A stretch of 64,000 bases of DNA from contig CM042034.1 of NCBI GenBank assembly GCA_023525975.1, forward strand, positions 5,277,501 to 5,341,500, read 5' to 3'. The notes under the pieces were generated by a model. It did not search any database, was not told the DNA's origin, and was given only the letters and a program-made list of their open reading frames with translations. A program made the translations under genes and the position numbers. The number at the start of each line of letters is the position of its first letter. Within the stretch, counting starts at the first letter, position 1. This DNA is from Smallanthus sonchifolius. Lineage: Eukaryota > Streptophyta > Magnoliopsida > Asterales > Asteraceae. Of this stretch, positions 12,025 to 24,178 are shown piece after piece.

Positions 12025-12960
12025 TAAACACTAAACAAATGATCTTTTATGGTAATTGATGTTTTGTATTAACACTTGCTTTTAAACGATTTAAGACTAA
12101 TACAAAAATGTGTTGTAAAACATTTCATTAACATAAATGTAGTACAAAATAGCTCATATAGCATTTCATTATACTAAACCCTTAACAACATTCAAGTTCA
12201 ACAGGTGAAAAAATAGATGAAAAACCACAACCAACTAGCAACATAACACAAACTTCATTCTTTTTATTTTGCTTTACAGTAGTTTTTGTTAAATCTTCAT
12301 GACAATTGATGGACCCACAACCAACTTGCAACATAAAAGACCATGTATGATTTCCATAGATCTTGTGCACATGGGAGGATGCACCCATCCAACAAGCCAC
12401 AGTTTGCCCCCTGTCAACGTGGAAGTAATGAATTAGGTTTTAAAAACCGAAATCAAAATTTAAAACTTACAGTTCTAGGGCATCACTAAAACCGTTAACC
12501 AGGGTTTGATGAAGTCAATGAGGTTTAGATTGATGTGGGAGAACCACACGAACATACAACCATCTTTGATTGTTCTTCGTTGTATAAACGTCAAATTTGG
12601 AGGAAGAAGCGATGAACTGACAGGTTTGTTGAGAGAGAAGACACGAATAATCCTGAACGTGAGTTTAAGGGAAAAACACAAAAATAACTCTGCACGAAGG
12701 TTAACGGCCAAATTGAACGAAGTTAATGCTAAAGACTAAAGTAACAAGAAATGGAAATAAATGAAAATATCAATGTGTTACTGAAAGAAAAAAAAACCTT
12801 CAACTTTATTAAAAGAGCTTAAAAAAATCTGGCAAAATTGGGCCGAATGGTGGAAAAGAGAAAAAGTCATCGGCGTTCCGTAGTCCAGCTTATGGCGTTT
12901 ATGTCACGCCAACTCTTTGGGCCCCACATTCAAAATAACTCAGAAAATTCTAGAAGCCCA
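12025..12960. other. Intergenic DNA upstream of the UBC gene
   Basis: Two overlapping unrelated frames of 77-78 codons at 12475-12739 show no recognisable similarity. The last 100 bases are GC-richer and probably promoter. Confidence 0.4.
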
Positions 12961-12966
12961 ACCCTC

Positions 12967-12974
12967 TATAAAAT
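12967..12974 (+). promoter_or_regulatory. TATA box of the UBC gene
   Basis: TATAAAAT about 30 bases before the likely transcription start (near 13000). The leader is C/T-rich and contains its own intron. Confidence 0.55.
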
Positions 12975-13384
12975 CCAATGTCAGTAAAATCAATCAAAAC
13001 CCTAGTTTCATTCCCCCAATTTCATTTCCATTGGCTCTCGATCTGCTCCTCGTTTTCGATCTCTCAATTCAACAATTATGCTTTGATTTGCTTCCATCAG
13101 GTACTCTCTTTAACAATTCTACATCCCCGCTGTATATTATTACTTAATTTGCGTATTTGTATGTATAGAGGATGAATATTTCGTTATTGTTTCTGTATAT
13201 TTCAAGGAAGTGTAGATCTATAATTGTTGACTGAGTATTTTGATTAACGTTGTAGTTGACTGACTTTTTTGTTATTTGATGGGAATTAGGGTTTGTTTTG
13301 ACGGTATCTGATTTGTTGTTGTCCTCCCGCGACCAGATTTTTCGTTCACGTGATAGGACAGCTCCGGAATCGTAAGGTGTGGTG

Positions 13385-14927
13385 ATGGCGTCAAAACGTA
13401 TATTGAAGGAACTCAAGGATTTGCAGAAGGATCCTCCTACTTCATGCAGCGCTGGTAAAAACAATTGTTTTGCCCTAAAATTTTATCTATGCGGTGGAAT
13501 TCTGCTATGGTTTGTTTTACTTTTGTGGAACCCTAGTTTTATGGTGATTGAATGGTGGCTTAGATAAGTAATTAACTGTTAACTAACTGGCTGTTTCAAT
13601 AGAAAAGTAACTAGTTCATTAGGATTTTTGGTTTGCTGAATGTGCTAATGATGCCCAGTATGGAAAACTATGATGTGTTGTATGTTGAAGCTAAGGAAGA
13701 GAACTATATGAATCTTCTCTTTACTGCAGGAGTAGGTGATTCTGGCTTTTGTTATGTTTGATTTGGATTCTTTGACTTAGGAATGATTGATGAATTGAAA
13801 ATGATGTTTATGATTTTTTATTTTGATTCTCTTGGGTATCAGGGTAGGTGGTGTTCGTTGAACTGAATGTTTTGCTTCTGCTACCGTATTTTGACCAATT
13901 TAATGTTCTTAATCTGAATATGTGGAAGTATTCTCCACCTTTTGGTGAATACATCCTGTTTTGTATGTGATCAAATGTGTAATCACTCATTTTTTAACCA
14001 AGTCAAATAAAGTTATAATGATAAAGATAATTTATTTTGACTCCCTGTCTAAATATGATGCTTACTAGATGGTTGGTAGGTGTTATAAATTGAATTCTTT
14101 TGAGTGCACCTTGGAAAGGATATGGTGGCAGGCTATCCGCTTTGCATTATTACAGTTTAGTGTGCTACCTTCTTTTGACTAATTCAGCGCGTGCATCCAA
14201 GTTTTAGTTACAATCTTGTTTCTTACTGGTTGAGAGTCCAAGCCCTCAATTCTTATTTGATGAGGGACCAGTCTTTATCTGCAGTGATTGAAGTTGATTG
14301 TTTGTAGTTATGTTACGTTGCTGACGAGCTGTATGTTTTAAATTACAGGTCCGGTTGCTGAGGACATGTTTCATTGGCAAGCAACAATCATGGGACCTTC
14401 TGATAGCCCATACTCTGGTGGGGTGTTTCTAGTTAACATTCATTTCCCCCCTGATTACCCATTCAAGCCACCGAAGGTAATTTTGCAGCCTGTACAATTA
14501 CCATCTTTTAATTAATAGACTCATTGGCAACCACTCTGTTAACTTGGAAGACGATAAATTTGGTGTGATTGTGTTTATTTATGTGAATACTCAGGTTGCA
14601 TTTAGGACTAAGGTGTTTCATCCAAACATCAACAGCAATGGTAGCATATGTTTAGATATCCTTAAGGAACAATGGAGTCCAGCACTAACAATCTCCAAGG
14701 TCTGATCTACCATCCATTTTTATTACTAGTTTTGTTGTAAACCTCAAATTCTTTGTTTTGAAAGTGTGTGTTTTGTTTGGCAGGTGTTGCTTTCCATCTG
14801 CTCCCTGTTGACAGACCCAAACCCTGACGATCCTTTGGTCCCAGAAATTGCTCACATGTATAAAACTGACAAGTCCAAATACGAAGCCACTGCTCGTAGC
14901 TGGACACAGAAGTACGCCATGGGCTAA
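13385..14927 (+). CDS. UBC: Ubiquitin-conjugating enzyme E2, UBC8/10/28 group, 148 aa
   Basis: Coding exons 13385-13454, 14349-14476, 14595-14699 and 14784-14927 join to 149 codons. The product matches the plant UBC8/UBC10/UBC28 (UbcH5-like) class over its full length, starting MASKRILKELKDLQKDPPTS and ending TQKYAMG. It takes ubiquitin from E1 as a thioester on the catalytic Cys in SICLDIL (Cys85), preceded by the HPN motif (HPNINSNG), and passes it to substrates through RING and U-box E3 ligases in cytosol and nucleus. The S22 backside residue used for ubiquitin binding in UbcH5 enzymes is kept (TSCSAG). A 5' untranslated intron is likely at 13101-13336 (CATCAG|GTACTC ... GACCAG), common in this group. 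VNIHFPPDYP replaces the usual VTIHFPPDYP, a mild change. Confidence 0.97.
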
Positions 14928-15611
14928 TTGCGCGAGTCTCGTTTGGATTGATGGTCGGAAGAATAAAAAATGTTAGTTTTTCAATTTTTATTCTTGGAAT
15001 GTTAATGAAATGGTGTTAAGATTGTCTCGGTTTGTGTAATATTGAAATGATTTCAATCAAAGACTCATGTTTAGAAAGAATTCCTCTTTCTTTTTTGCTA
15101 TTATCTACCTAATTAAGTATTTCATCCTCATTATACTTTTAAAGAGGCTTTTCATTTAAAAATTTTTAACCTTATTGTCATATAATTATATATTTTTAAA
15201 TATGACTTGTAAGTTTCGTCATAATAAAATGAGTTTAGTGAAGATTAAAATTCGGAATTTCTTTATTTACAAGAGTAAAAGAAGCAAGATCGATTTGTAA
15301 CGTGATATGTGCCTAAGATCTATAAAGAAGCAAGTTTAACTTGATGGGTAGGGTCCATCAACACCAAACCCGGTTCCACGAGTACCTGGTCTAGCAGGTA
15401 CCTAGTTCCGACCTGGAATCGGTTCCGGCCCATTACCTGATTTGTGCACCTCTATGATCAAGTTGTGATGAATATTGGCCTGTTTTGATTGTGGATAAAT
15501 GAACAAATTTAACAATCATGTTTTATTAGGTGTGTGAAATGTAGTATTAGAATGAGTGATATCTTAAGAAATCTCGATCCAAATAACCGGAAACAATATT
15601 GTAAGCTTCTG
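14928..15611. other. 3' flank of UBC, with a MITE-like fragment
   Basis: T-rich 3' untranslated sequence, then AT-rich DNA. 15340-15460 is GC-richer, with GGTACCTAGTTCCGACC and AATCGGTTCCGGCCCATT, words typical of plant non-autonomous elements. No gene. Confidence 0.4.
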
Positions 15612-15800
15612 AGGGTGGGCATTGGTGTAATTGGTAAAGTTGTTGCTTTGTGGCCTTAACGTCACGAGTTCAAGCTGTGCTACCAAAGTGTAGGATAATG
15701 TTGGCTACATTAGATCGCGAAGCGATCCTGCATCTCCTCAAAACCTGTCCAAACTTCAAATACTGGAGCTAAGTCAGGCACCAAGTATACACCCTTTAAG
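15612..15800 (+). mobile_element. tRNA-derived SINE-like fragment
   Basis: An A-box-like TGGTGTAATTGGT (about 15622) and a B-box-like ACGAGTTCAAGC (about 15664) are spaced as in a tRNA-derived pol III promoter. No clean poly(A) tail or target duplication was found, so the right boundary is uncertain. Confidence 0.45.
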
Positions 15801-16602
15801 CTCTTGTTGAATAAGTATTGATCAGTATAAGGTGTTACATGATTATTTTGCAAAACGAAAATAAACTCTCATAATGCAAGGACCACTTAAGATTATATTA
15901 AGCTTAAACAATTCATAATTGTCCACTTTTTTCAACAAAGGTGATCTCTTCCCCTACTTTTTGGACTCGATATACATGCCTTCCCTGCAGTTTCATTGGA
16001 AATGTACAACTTTTTTGGAAAAAAATAGTTAATAAAAACAAAAGCCAACACATCAACATGATTGTGCCATGTATGTGTTTCCCTTGAAGTTTCCCAGAAG
16101 GTTCAATTCTCCCAACAATCAAGTACCACAAGGTGTTTGTCATTTGCTTAATGTGACTTATCTTCCACATCTCATGACAATTCAACTTTACAACCTCTTG
16201 CTTCACACATTTATGTGTTTATTTGAAACAATTTATAGCCGATTACGATTTATTTGTTACTGTTGTAACGAAAAGTAATAACATGTGATACTGAATCTAC
16301 TGACAAAATTATAAAAATATACTAAAAACATTTCAAAAATTTGAATGTATGAACATACTTTGAAACAAATATAATATCAAAACCTCCTAGTCAAATTAAG
16401 TGCACCGTTGACGAAGCAAACAAATCATTCTAGGCTTTCCATCATAATCAAATAATTGTAGTGTCAATTCCTGGTTTTCATGGATCTTGCAATAATCATT
16501 TCTAATCGGTCTTAGATACAAAAATAAAAGTCAAAATTTGTTAGGTCCAATCCACTATTCTATTTTGAATTATCTTTGTCAAAATTTGTTAGGTCCAATC
16601 CA
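15801..16602. other. AT-rich intergenic DNA
   Basis: No gene is supported. TCAAAATTTGTTAGGTCCAA occurs twice (about 16532 and 16578), a short local duplication next to the Helitron end. Confidence 0.4.
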
Positions 16603-17565
16603 CTAGCTTAACACACGGGATGAAAAATATCATACATAAAATTCTAAAATCTTTATATAAATTTTTACATATGTAAAAATGTATTACATATATTAAGGAT
16701 AAAAAACAAAATTTAAAATATGTAAAAATTAATATATAATTGGGTTTTGAAAATACGTTAATTACTATTTAATATAATTAGATTTTCATTACTACTTGAT
16801 TGAAAATAAAAATTAAATAATTAGATTTCAAAGTTTTTTTATGATAAAAGATCATTTAAATAAATGTATTTTATTAGTATAATTAGTATTATTTGTTAAA
16901 TATATTGTTATTATTAAAAGATGAAAAAGTTTTTAATAGAAGAGAGGCGGAAAAAAAATATGAGGGTGAATATGGAGGCGACATGTGGCAAGAAAAACCT
17001 TTATTTATTAGATTAACGGATTTTAATAATCGCACTTTTTATCAATTAGCCAATAATAATCTCGTCTGAGAATATTTTTTACTACCGGTCACTACTTTCA
17101 AACTATTTTTTTACATTGGACCCCCCGTTAAAAAAACTTAACGCCGTTGAAGTTTATATGACGTGGACATCTGCAAACTACCGGAAAGTCGAGCCAAGCT
17201 AGTAGTGGTCTCGTGGTGGCTTTTGAAATTGACTCTGGTGGTGTTTAACTAGTCTGGTGGGTCCTGAAAGTCCAAACAGAAACAACGGTGGTGTTTAACG
17301 AGACCAGTTAAACATCACCAAAGCCAATTTCAAAAGCCAACACGAGACCACTGCTAGCTTGGCTCGACTTTCCGGTAGTTTGCAGATGTCCACGTCATAT
17401 AAATTCTAACGGCGTTAAGTTTTTTTAACGGGGGGTCCAATGTAAAAAATTGTTTGAAAGTAGGGACCGGTGGTAAGAATATTCTCAGTTAAGATTATTA
17501 TTGGTCAATTGATAAAATGTGAGATTATTAAAGTCCAATAATTCTTATTTATTAGATAGTATAGA
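16603..17565 (-). mobile_element. Non-autonomous Helitron, interrupted by a fold-back element
   Basis: Read on the minus strand it starts A|TCTATACTATCTAATAAA (17565 downward) and ends with a CCCGTGTGTT remnant hairpin and CTAG|T (16606-16602), giving the A...T context of Helitron insertion. The body is AT-rich and similar, in inverted orientation, to about 60560-61170. It encodes nothing. The fold-back element 17014-17544 sits 21 bases inside its 5' end. Confidence 0.7.
17014..17544. mobile_element. 531-bp fold-back (long inverted repeat) element
   Basis: Two arms of about 230 bp are inverted copies. The left arm runs from GGATTTTAATAATC (17018) through AACGCCGTT and ACTACCGGAAAGTCGAGCC; the right arm carries the complements and ends GATTATTAAAGTCC (17536). 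The central loop is near 17230-17290. It is flanked by perfect 13-bp direct repeats TTATTTATTAGAT (17001-17013 and 17545-17557). No coding capacity; a transcript would form a long hairpin. Confidence 0.85.
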
Positions 17566-18490
17566 TATTGTTAAAAGTTATCCTCAATAGTATGAGCGGA
17601 TGGTAATAAAACATACTTGAGATCCAACTTCAAATTCGTAAAATGCAAACTGATTAATAACAAAATAACACATTTAAATCAATAAATAACAATATAAAAT
17701 AAAAAGTAGTTGTCATTGCAATATGGCCATATTACAAAAACTCAAAATCGAAAATTATCTTTTGTGCCTGAAAATACGCAATAAGAAACAAACAAACACA
17801 GTAAAAATCCATCAAGGTATCTTTTATATATTACCTACCGGGTTAATAGATATCCCCGTTTATTATCTTATATGATTGAAAATACTCTATAAGAAACATA
17901 CATAGTAAAAATCTCACTCAAATAATAGAGTTTGAAAATGATGTCAATTTACAAACCTTACTTTTATAACATGGGTTAGAGAGGTTGTACAAAAAGAGAC
18001 CCTTGACTCAAAAAACATACAAATCTTGTATGCAATAGACAATAAATATCCGGTATCAAAACATATATAAAAACAACACATAGAAATAGAAGTTCTTATC
18101 ATAAGCAATAAGAAAAAACAGCAGACATAATAGTCCCTTAATCTAAAAGCATGAGACATACAAAAAATACATGTATCAAAAATCTATTATTTTAATAATG
18201 TAACTTCATTTATATCAATTCTATAATTTTAATAACTTAAATTTCTAACAACTTTGACATACTTGTTTTACATTCTTTAAAATTATATGATTATATTAAT
18301 ACTTTTAACTTAAATTAGCCTAACTTTTGTATCCTTACATTATTTTATAGACAACCAAAGTGCAAAGAAAACCCCAGTTGCTGATATTTTCATAAAGTAA
18401 CCAATAGAACAAGGGCCAAAATTGTAATATACCATTTCTCTTTCTTTAATGCCTGGATCCCACTGCGTGTTTTCTACATTTATACTGTAC
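17566..18490. other. AT-rich intergenic DNA upstream of the CRF gene
   Basis: No gene seen; the 71-codon minus frame at 17944-18159 has no recognisable similarity. The last 100 bases are the proximal promoter of the AP2/ERF gene. Confidence 0.4.
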
Positions 18491-18501
18491 TCTTCCCTCC
18501 T

Positions 18502-18510
18502 TTATATATA
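18502..18510 (+). promoter_or_regulatory. TATA box of the CRF gene
   Basis: TTATATATA followed by a CA run and a C/T-rich leader of about 120 bases before the ATG. Position and composition fit a plant TATA promoter. Confidence 0.5.
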
Positions 18511-18653
18511 CACACACACACTCCCCACACTTCCTCTTCGTTTCAACTACCCCCTCCCCCTTTTCTCCTCCCCTCTGGATCACACCAGAAACAGAAGGAA
18601 GAAAAGAGAGGGAAACCTTCCCGCCAAAAAACACCTCCTTCTTACTTTATGAT

Positions 18654-19433
18654 ATGGAGGTACAAAATACTGTGGCCGTACGACCGCCGGTGAAGTTTTC
18701 AGAGCATGTGGTTACAACGAACAAGTTCCTTCACCTAGAGCCACCTGGAAAACCGACGACGACGTCGTTTGGACGGAAAGTTGTTAGGATCATTTTAACA
18801 GATCCGTACGCTACTGATTCGTCTTCCGACGATGAAGGAGTGACGAAGAGAGTTAAGAAACACGTGTTTGAAATCAACGTTGATTCGCCGTCGACGAGAT
18901 TTGCTAAGCGGAATCAAAACCGGCGGCACGTGAGGTGCACGGGACCGATGGTGAAGAAGTACAGAGGTGTGCGCCAGCGTCCGTGGGGGCGTTGGGCGGC
19001 GGAAATCCGTGATCCTGCTCGGAGGAAGCGTGTTTGGTTAGGGACGTTTGATACGCCGGAGGAAGCGGCGACGGTGTACGACAACGCTGCTGTTATGTTA
19101 AAAGGTCATAACGCCGTTACGAATTTTCCTGTAGCTCCGTTAACGGAAACTGTTGTCGTTGACGGTAAAAAACCGGCATTAATCACAACGATCACTGACG
19201 GTGACGTTGAAGGTGAAGTTCAGGTAAACGACGGCGTTTTGTCGCCGACTTCTGTCCTTCCTTTTGACGACGAGTTACTGCCGTTTGACGGATTTGCGAA
19301 CGGTGACGTGGACGCTTTTGGGTTCAATATCGACGTGCCGATTTATCATCCAGATTTTGCGGCCCCGGCGAACTACTACGCCGAGGAGTTTTGCGATTTT
19401 GACTTTGAAGATTTCCTCGTTGACGTTCTTTGA
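18654..19433 (+). CDS. AP2/ERF transcription factor, cytokinin response factor (CRF) type, 259 aa
   Basis: Single-exon gene. The N-terminus holds the CRF domain (about residues 14-61): KFSEHVVTTNKFL and RKVVRIILTDPYATDSSSDD, the mark of ERF group VI (CRF / PTI6-like). A single AP2 domain follows (about 103-159): KYRGVRQRPWGRWAAEIRDP, then RVWLGTFDTPEEAA. It has the Ala and Asp of ERF-type domains that favour the GCC box. The C-terminus has SPTSVL, matching the SP(T/S)xx candidate MAP-kinase site of CRFs, and an acidic aromatic tail (EEFCDFDFEDFLVDVL), probably the activation region. CRFs are nuclear, act downstream of or beside cytokinin two-component signalling, and dimerise through the CRF domain. 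An upstream basic stretch (KRVKKH, KRNQNRRH) may be the nuclear signal. Shorter than many CRFs (300-350 aa). Which member it is cannot be told here. Confidence 0.95.
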   Translation: MEVQNTVAVRPPVKFSEHVVTTNKFLHLEPPGKPTTTSFGRKVVRIILTDPYATDSSSDDEGVTKRVKKHVFEINVDSPSTRFAKRNQNRRHVRCTGPMVKKYRGVRQRPWGRWAAEIRDPARRKRVWLGTFDTPEEAATVYDNAAVMLKGHNAVTNFPVAPLTETVVVDGKKPALITTITDGDVEGEVQVNDGVLSPTSVLPFDDELLPFDGFANGDVDAFGFNIDVPIYHPDFAAPANYYAEEFCDFDFEDFLVDVL

Positions 19434-20512
19434 AGCTATATTGTATAATTGTATTATAGTTGGTATAACGGTATATTGTATTATAGTGAGGGAGAGTGTA
19501 GCTGATTCCAGCTCAGCAAATTTTGTGTATTGTGTTATTTATGATATTTAGAATATTATTAGTAATAAACTATTAATTAAGTTATATATTCAATAATGCT
19601 ATGTTTCCTTTTTTCCCTTCTTTCCGATTATTTTATGACCCCTAGGTTTTATATAAATATTAAAAAAGAGCGTTGACCCGATACTTATTTAGTAAAACAT
19701 GTTCACAAGTTTATTTATCAGGATTGGTTTTGATATTCAAAAAGTGTTTGCAACACATCTTATTGTTTGTTTATCTGTTACTTTATTGTAATCATCCTTG
19801 TTACATTTGGATATTATAATAGACATATATAACGTGATGCTTATTCACTTTAGAAATTCATATTCATACATCTATCAAATTTTTTAAAACAGTAATATTA
19901 TTATTTTTTAATGAATAATGGAGTATAGATAATTTCAAAACATTTTATCACCTCCCATTAAGGGAGGAAAAGTTTGACTTTTTATTGTAAACTAATTATT
20001 ATTGTTGAAATGGGATTTCAATATGATTCATACTCATACAACAATAGTATAGCACAACAACTACTGATATTATGATTATACGATATAAAATATAACTCAA
20101 ATATTATATTTTAGTACTTTTTTTTATAAATATGTTGACTTTGAAAAGACAAGTTGACTAGTTGTAGTGTTGTGGAAGAATATAGGATGAAGTGGGGTCC
20201 ATTGGAGATTATATGTACCATGGATTTTGATTGCTTGGAAGTGAAGCCTAGAATCTTTGTAAAGGGAAAAGATAAATTAGTCCATTAAATTTGGTGGTTT
20301 TTGTAGGGCTTCACTTGGAATGGGTATCTTTGTGCCACCGGTGTTTGGCTCATGGACCATCATGATTGGGATTAGCCACGAATCCTGTATTTTATAAAAG
20401 ATCAAATCAAAAGATCATAAAAAATACTTATGTTTAAATTATACCTAGTATTGGGCAGATGCAACGATAGAAAAAGCATGTGGATTGTGATTATGTATTT
20501 TGTGTATAACAA
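19434..20512. other. 3' flank of the CRF gene and AT-rich DNA
   Basis: No gene seen. The trailer up to about 19560 continues open in another frame by chance. Confidence 0.4.
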
Positions 20513-20743
20513 TCTATACTCTACGGTAAATAAAGGCTTTTGTGTTCATAATTTTTTTTTAAATGAACATTTCTTTCATTCTTTTTATAAAATATTTTTA
20601 AAAAAATAAGTATATAACGTTTCTAGAGTTTATATTAAAAAACTATGTAATATGTCATAAATATGTAATATGTAAATTTTTATTACAAAGTATATAACAT
20701 TACATTTATTTAACCCTTGTATTACACCGGGTTTTTAACCTAG
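20513..20743 (+). mobile_element. 231-bp non-autonomous Helitron
   Basis: Begins A|TCTATACT at 20513, has a degenerate hairpin (CCTTGTATTACACCGG) near 20714-20731 and ends CTAG|T at 20740-20743. The inner part is clearly related to 58440-58614 (shared ATATAACGTTTCTA, TGTAATATGTC), which has the same ends. Confidence 0.75.
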
Positions 20744-20747
20744 TAAA

Positions 20748-20751
<4 letters not shown>

Positions 20752-20812
<61 letters not shown>
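20752..20812. repeat. (TA)n microsatellite
   Basis: About 60 bases of pure TA dinucleotide, directly next to the Helitron 3' end. Confidence 0.95.
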
Positions 20813-20815
<3 letters not shown>

Positions 20816-21550
20816 TAGTGATGGATCCAAGAATGTTTATTAGTGGGTCGAAAAAATGGGTAAGGTGCAAACGATTCGGGTCAAAATGGGTCACTTAAAA
20901 ACAATTCATGCGTATTTAATTAACGCTATTTTAGAACTGTACATAAATAAAATTAATTTGGTTGTATCTTTCGATCAAACTCAAACATGCATAAATAATG
21001 AATATGTAAATTTTATTGATGAAACTTAATACAAATCCAACCTCCGTAACTAAAGAAAATCATCTAATATTAATTAAACTTCTACGATAAACAATAGATA
21101 ACTGATTAATCACACTAACAAATAAAAAAAATAAGAACACAAAAAAAACTAGTAAAAAAAAAAAAGAAAACAAAAACCACTTATAAATCAATTGGCTAAT
21201 CCAACAACAAGCCACATTATTTACCTACTCGATTTAATTAGTTATGGTTCATACCTAATACGGAATGTTTAAGTATAGAGTTGTTTAAAATTTGAAACTA
21301 TAAGGTATAATGTATAACTTTACTTAAATCAAAAGGGTTAATATAAAATACATATTTGAATTACACACGTACATCATCTTCAACAAATTCCCACAAAAAC
21401 ATGCATTTGCATGGTTGAACTTCCATCTCCCTCCCTCCTTCCTAGCCATTTTTTGATATAAGTAGCCATGAACTCTTAAAAAAAAGTTGAAAATGATCAA
21501 ATATCACATAAAGAAGACAAAATACAATGAATATGAGTTGGAATATCAAT
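20813..21550. other. AT-rich intergenic DNA
   Basis: 20850-20900 has the GGGTCGAAAA/GGGTCAAAATGGGTCA words of the intron-resident repeat family. The rest is AT-rich, without a gene. Confidence 0.4.
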
Positions 21551-21559
21551 TGGATGGCT

Positions 21560-22560
21560 ATCAATCAGCCTTCGATGAAGTCGGTTATAATTGTAGTCTT
21601 ACGTCTTAGGTGTGGGTGAGTTAATCAATTCCGATCACATATGCTCAAAAGCTAGCCAGCCATCATACGAAAAGCTTGCCTTGTAGTGTTTATCGTTATT
21701 TTCAAACATGTGCCATCTGCATAGTAAATGGACAGCGTCTGGGAATATTTGTAATGCATTCATAAGCGAATGTCTTTGTGAGTATGACACGTGACTTTGT
21801 TAATTATTCAATGTATATTTTAGCATTTGTAATACTCACTAAACGCTTGAGCAATACAAAACGTCTTGTCGGTAGAGGTCACAAATTTTTTTTAGTACAA
21901 ATGACATGTTGTTCGTCTTCGTTTTGTACATCGCTCTATTAGCAACACATCCTAGAATGCACGCCATATGTCGTGCGATATCTTATTGATGAAGAAAATC
22001 TCTTCCATGACATTAGTTGATTTATTTTCCCGAGTTTTACAATTATAAGTGGTAGGTTGAAAAAAACTTGCATTGGAGTTTCATTGATTCTGTTTTCTTT
22101 ACGTATCTTTCGGCGCACATTATGTACGGTTCTTAGGCTGGATACGTTGTCAGGTTTATGTTCCTTCAGCGTTAACAATATAACACATGGATCCATGTTT
22201 TCATTTGTTAACTACTCTATTTAAGAGGCTTCCTTCTCAATCACTCTACAGATGTTGTCCATGTTCATTTTTATGTTCATCATTTTTCATATGTAACTTC
22301 CAAGTTCCAACCACTAAACTTTCTCTCGTATTTCCCTATTAGTTGAAAATCGCAACCTTTTTTTGTGCCAGAACATATAACTTTGGGTGATCCCATGTAT
22401 TTGTCACCACGATCACATCTAAGCCATATAATGACGACCTGGTGGTCGATTGTGTTTTTCTTCATTCGTTGGGTCACGATGGCACAACCATTCTCTAATC
22501 CTCTAGCAACATCACAAGACACGAACATCTGAAACAGCAGTATGGTTAGCACCTATATAT
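21560..22560 (-). pseudogene. Degenerate Mutator-like (MULE) transposase with FAR1-type N-terminus
   Basis: Three blocks in order on the minus strand match plant MULE/FAR1-like transposases. Block 1 (22552-22280): DVARGLENGCAIVTQR, VVIIWLRCDRGDKY and KKGCDFQLIGKYERK, the FAR1-like zinc-binding region. Block 2 (22196-21939): LLTLKEHKPDNVSSLRTVHN and RRKIRKENR. Block 3 (about 21760-21600): FPDAVHLLCRWHMFENNDKH, the DDE-transposase core motif, and a trailing W...ELINSPT. Stops and frameshifts separate the blocks, so it is inactive. Complete MULE ends were not identified. Confidence 0.8.
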
Positions 22561-22699
22561 TGCTAACAAAAATCAAGTTAAAAAATGTTATACTTTATCA
22601 GTTTCATACAACCTCATCTACTTAGGAGATTTACCCCTCCTCTCGTTGTTAGGAGATTCATCAACGAATATAGTTATTTTCCCATAACGACATAACTCA

Positions 22700-22820
22700 C
22701 ATATTTTCAAACAATTCGGACGCGTGTCGAGGAATATTACGCTGTGTCAAATAATTCACACGCGTATCGAGAAATCTTACGTCGTGTCAAATAATTCGCA
22801 CGCATAACAAGGAATCATAC
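22700..22820. repeat. About 43-bp tandem repeat, three copies, CpG-containing
   Basis: The unit CAATTCGGACGCGTGTCGAG plus about 23 more bases (GAATATTACGCTGTGTCAAA) occurs at about 22709, 22752 and 22795, with substitutions. It stands out from the AT-rich surroundings. Just beyond, CTATACGAGTCGT-type palindromic words occur at about 22927-22950 and 23030-23046. Confidence 0.7.
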
Positions 22821-22850
22821 GTAAATTTTTATCATCTTGAAAACCTATAC

Positions 22851-24175
22851 GATTCAGAACATATTGACAGATGTGATGTTTAGCAGCTTTGTTGCTTTAC
22901 CCTAAAGCAATAAAACTCGTATACGACCTATACGAGTCGTATAAATAGTATCCGAAGAACCGTTTGTCGTTCTCCCATAACGTGGTGCATCTTTGTCAGG
23001 GAACCCTAACCCTATATGACATGTATACACCCTATACGAGTCGTGTTGTCGGTGTCCCAACAACCTTTTTCAGCGTATTATTAGTAGGTCCTTAAATAAA
23101 TAAGTATGACTAATCGACAAGACTTATAAAGTAAGGTTCAATGCAACATTTTATGTCTTCGTCTCTGAAACACACACTCGTTCTTTATCTTTTTTATTAA
23201 ACCATTTTAAAATTATTCACTTTTTTATTTTCTTTTAAACATATTTTTATTTTTAATCTTATGTCCAAGTTAAACACATCATAAGAAAGGTTAAAGTTTT
23301 CTTTTGTTTAAAATAAGTTCACGATAATAAGTGTCCGTTTCTTAAAATATCGAGTTGAAATTTGCTTTTTATTTTTTAATAAATGTTAATGTTTGAGTAT
23401 ATATCAAATATTCAAATGAATATAGGATTTTTAATCTAAAATACTTATGTACTTTCAGTTTATTTTTTTTAAATACATGAGCTTAATCTTTGTGCTACAT
23501 AATCTTAAAAGATGATTTTATGTCTTATTTAAATTATTAAGCTCACATGAAGCATAGTGAGGAGTTGACAATTGATGTGGCGTTTCATGACATTTTCATA
23601 TTATTTGGTGTTTTTGTCCTTTTTTTGTTATTTAGAGATGATGAAATGACAATATCAGTTATCTTACATTTTTTTATAACAGGAATAATTTATAATAAAA
23701 ATAGTAACTAATCAAAGACATACTCAAAAACACGTATTTCTGCATAAAATTTAAAAACACGACCGTCTCCTTCAGCCTAAAACACATATCGTCTTATGTT
23801 ATCTTTTACGAAAATTGTCAAGTCACACACCTCGTATAGCTTTTTAGGTGACCCACCCTAGGGCCTCATCATATCGGTCTAATGACCAGCACAGACACTC
23901 AATTATCCTATTTATAACAGAGCTATAGTAGGATCTGGAAAGGCTTAACAAGCAATGCAAAAGATGCCGAATAAATGAACCACAAGGCGATGATTTGATC
24001 CTAGAATCTTGTCTTTAATCCTTATACCACTATGACATACTATTTTGATTTTGTTACTCCTATTAAATAGACAAAAAAAAATTACAAATAATCATGAAAA
24101 TACCATGTCACGTGCCAGAAAGGTAATAGTTTAATATGTATAATATGAAATAGAATAAAAACATGAGTATTATGT
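22851..24175. other. AT-rich intergenic DNA
   Basis: No supported gene. 23840-24020 is less AT-rich and may be a decayed repeat; I could not classify it. Confidence 0.4.
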
Positions 24176-24178
24176 AAA

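Noticed and set aside
12182..12739. Small genes in overlapping frames upstream of UBC
   Set aside because: Mutually overlapping frames on both strands with no recognisable similarity or signals.
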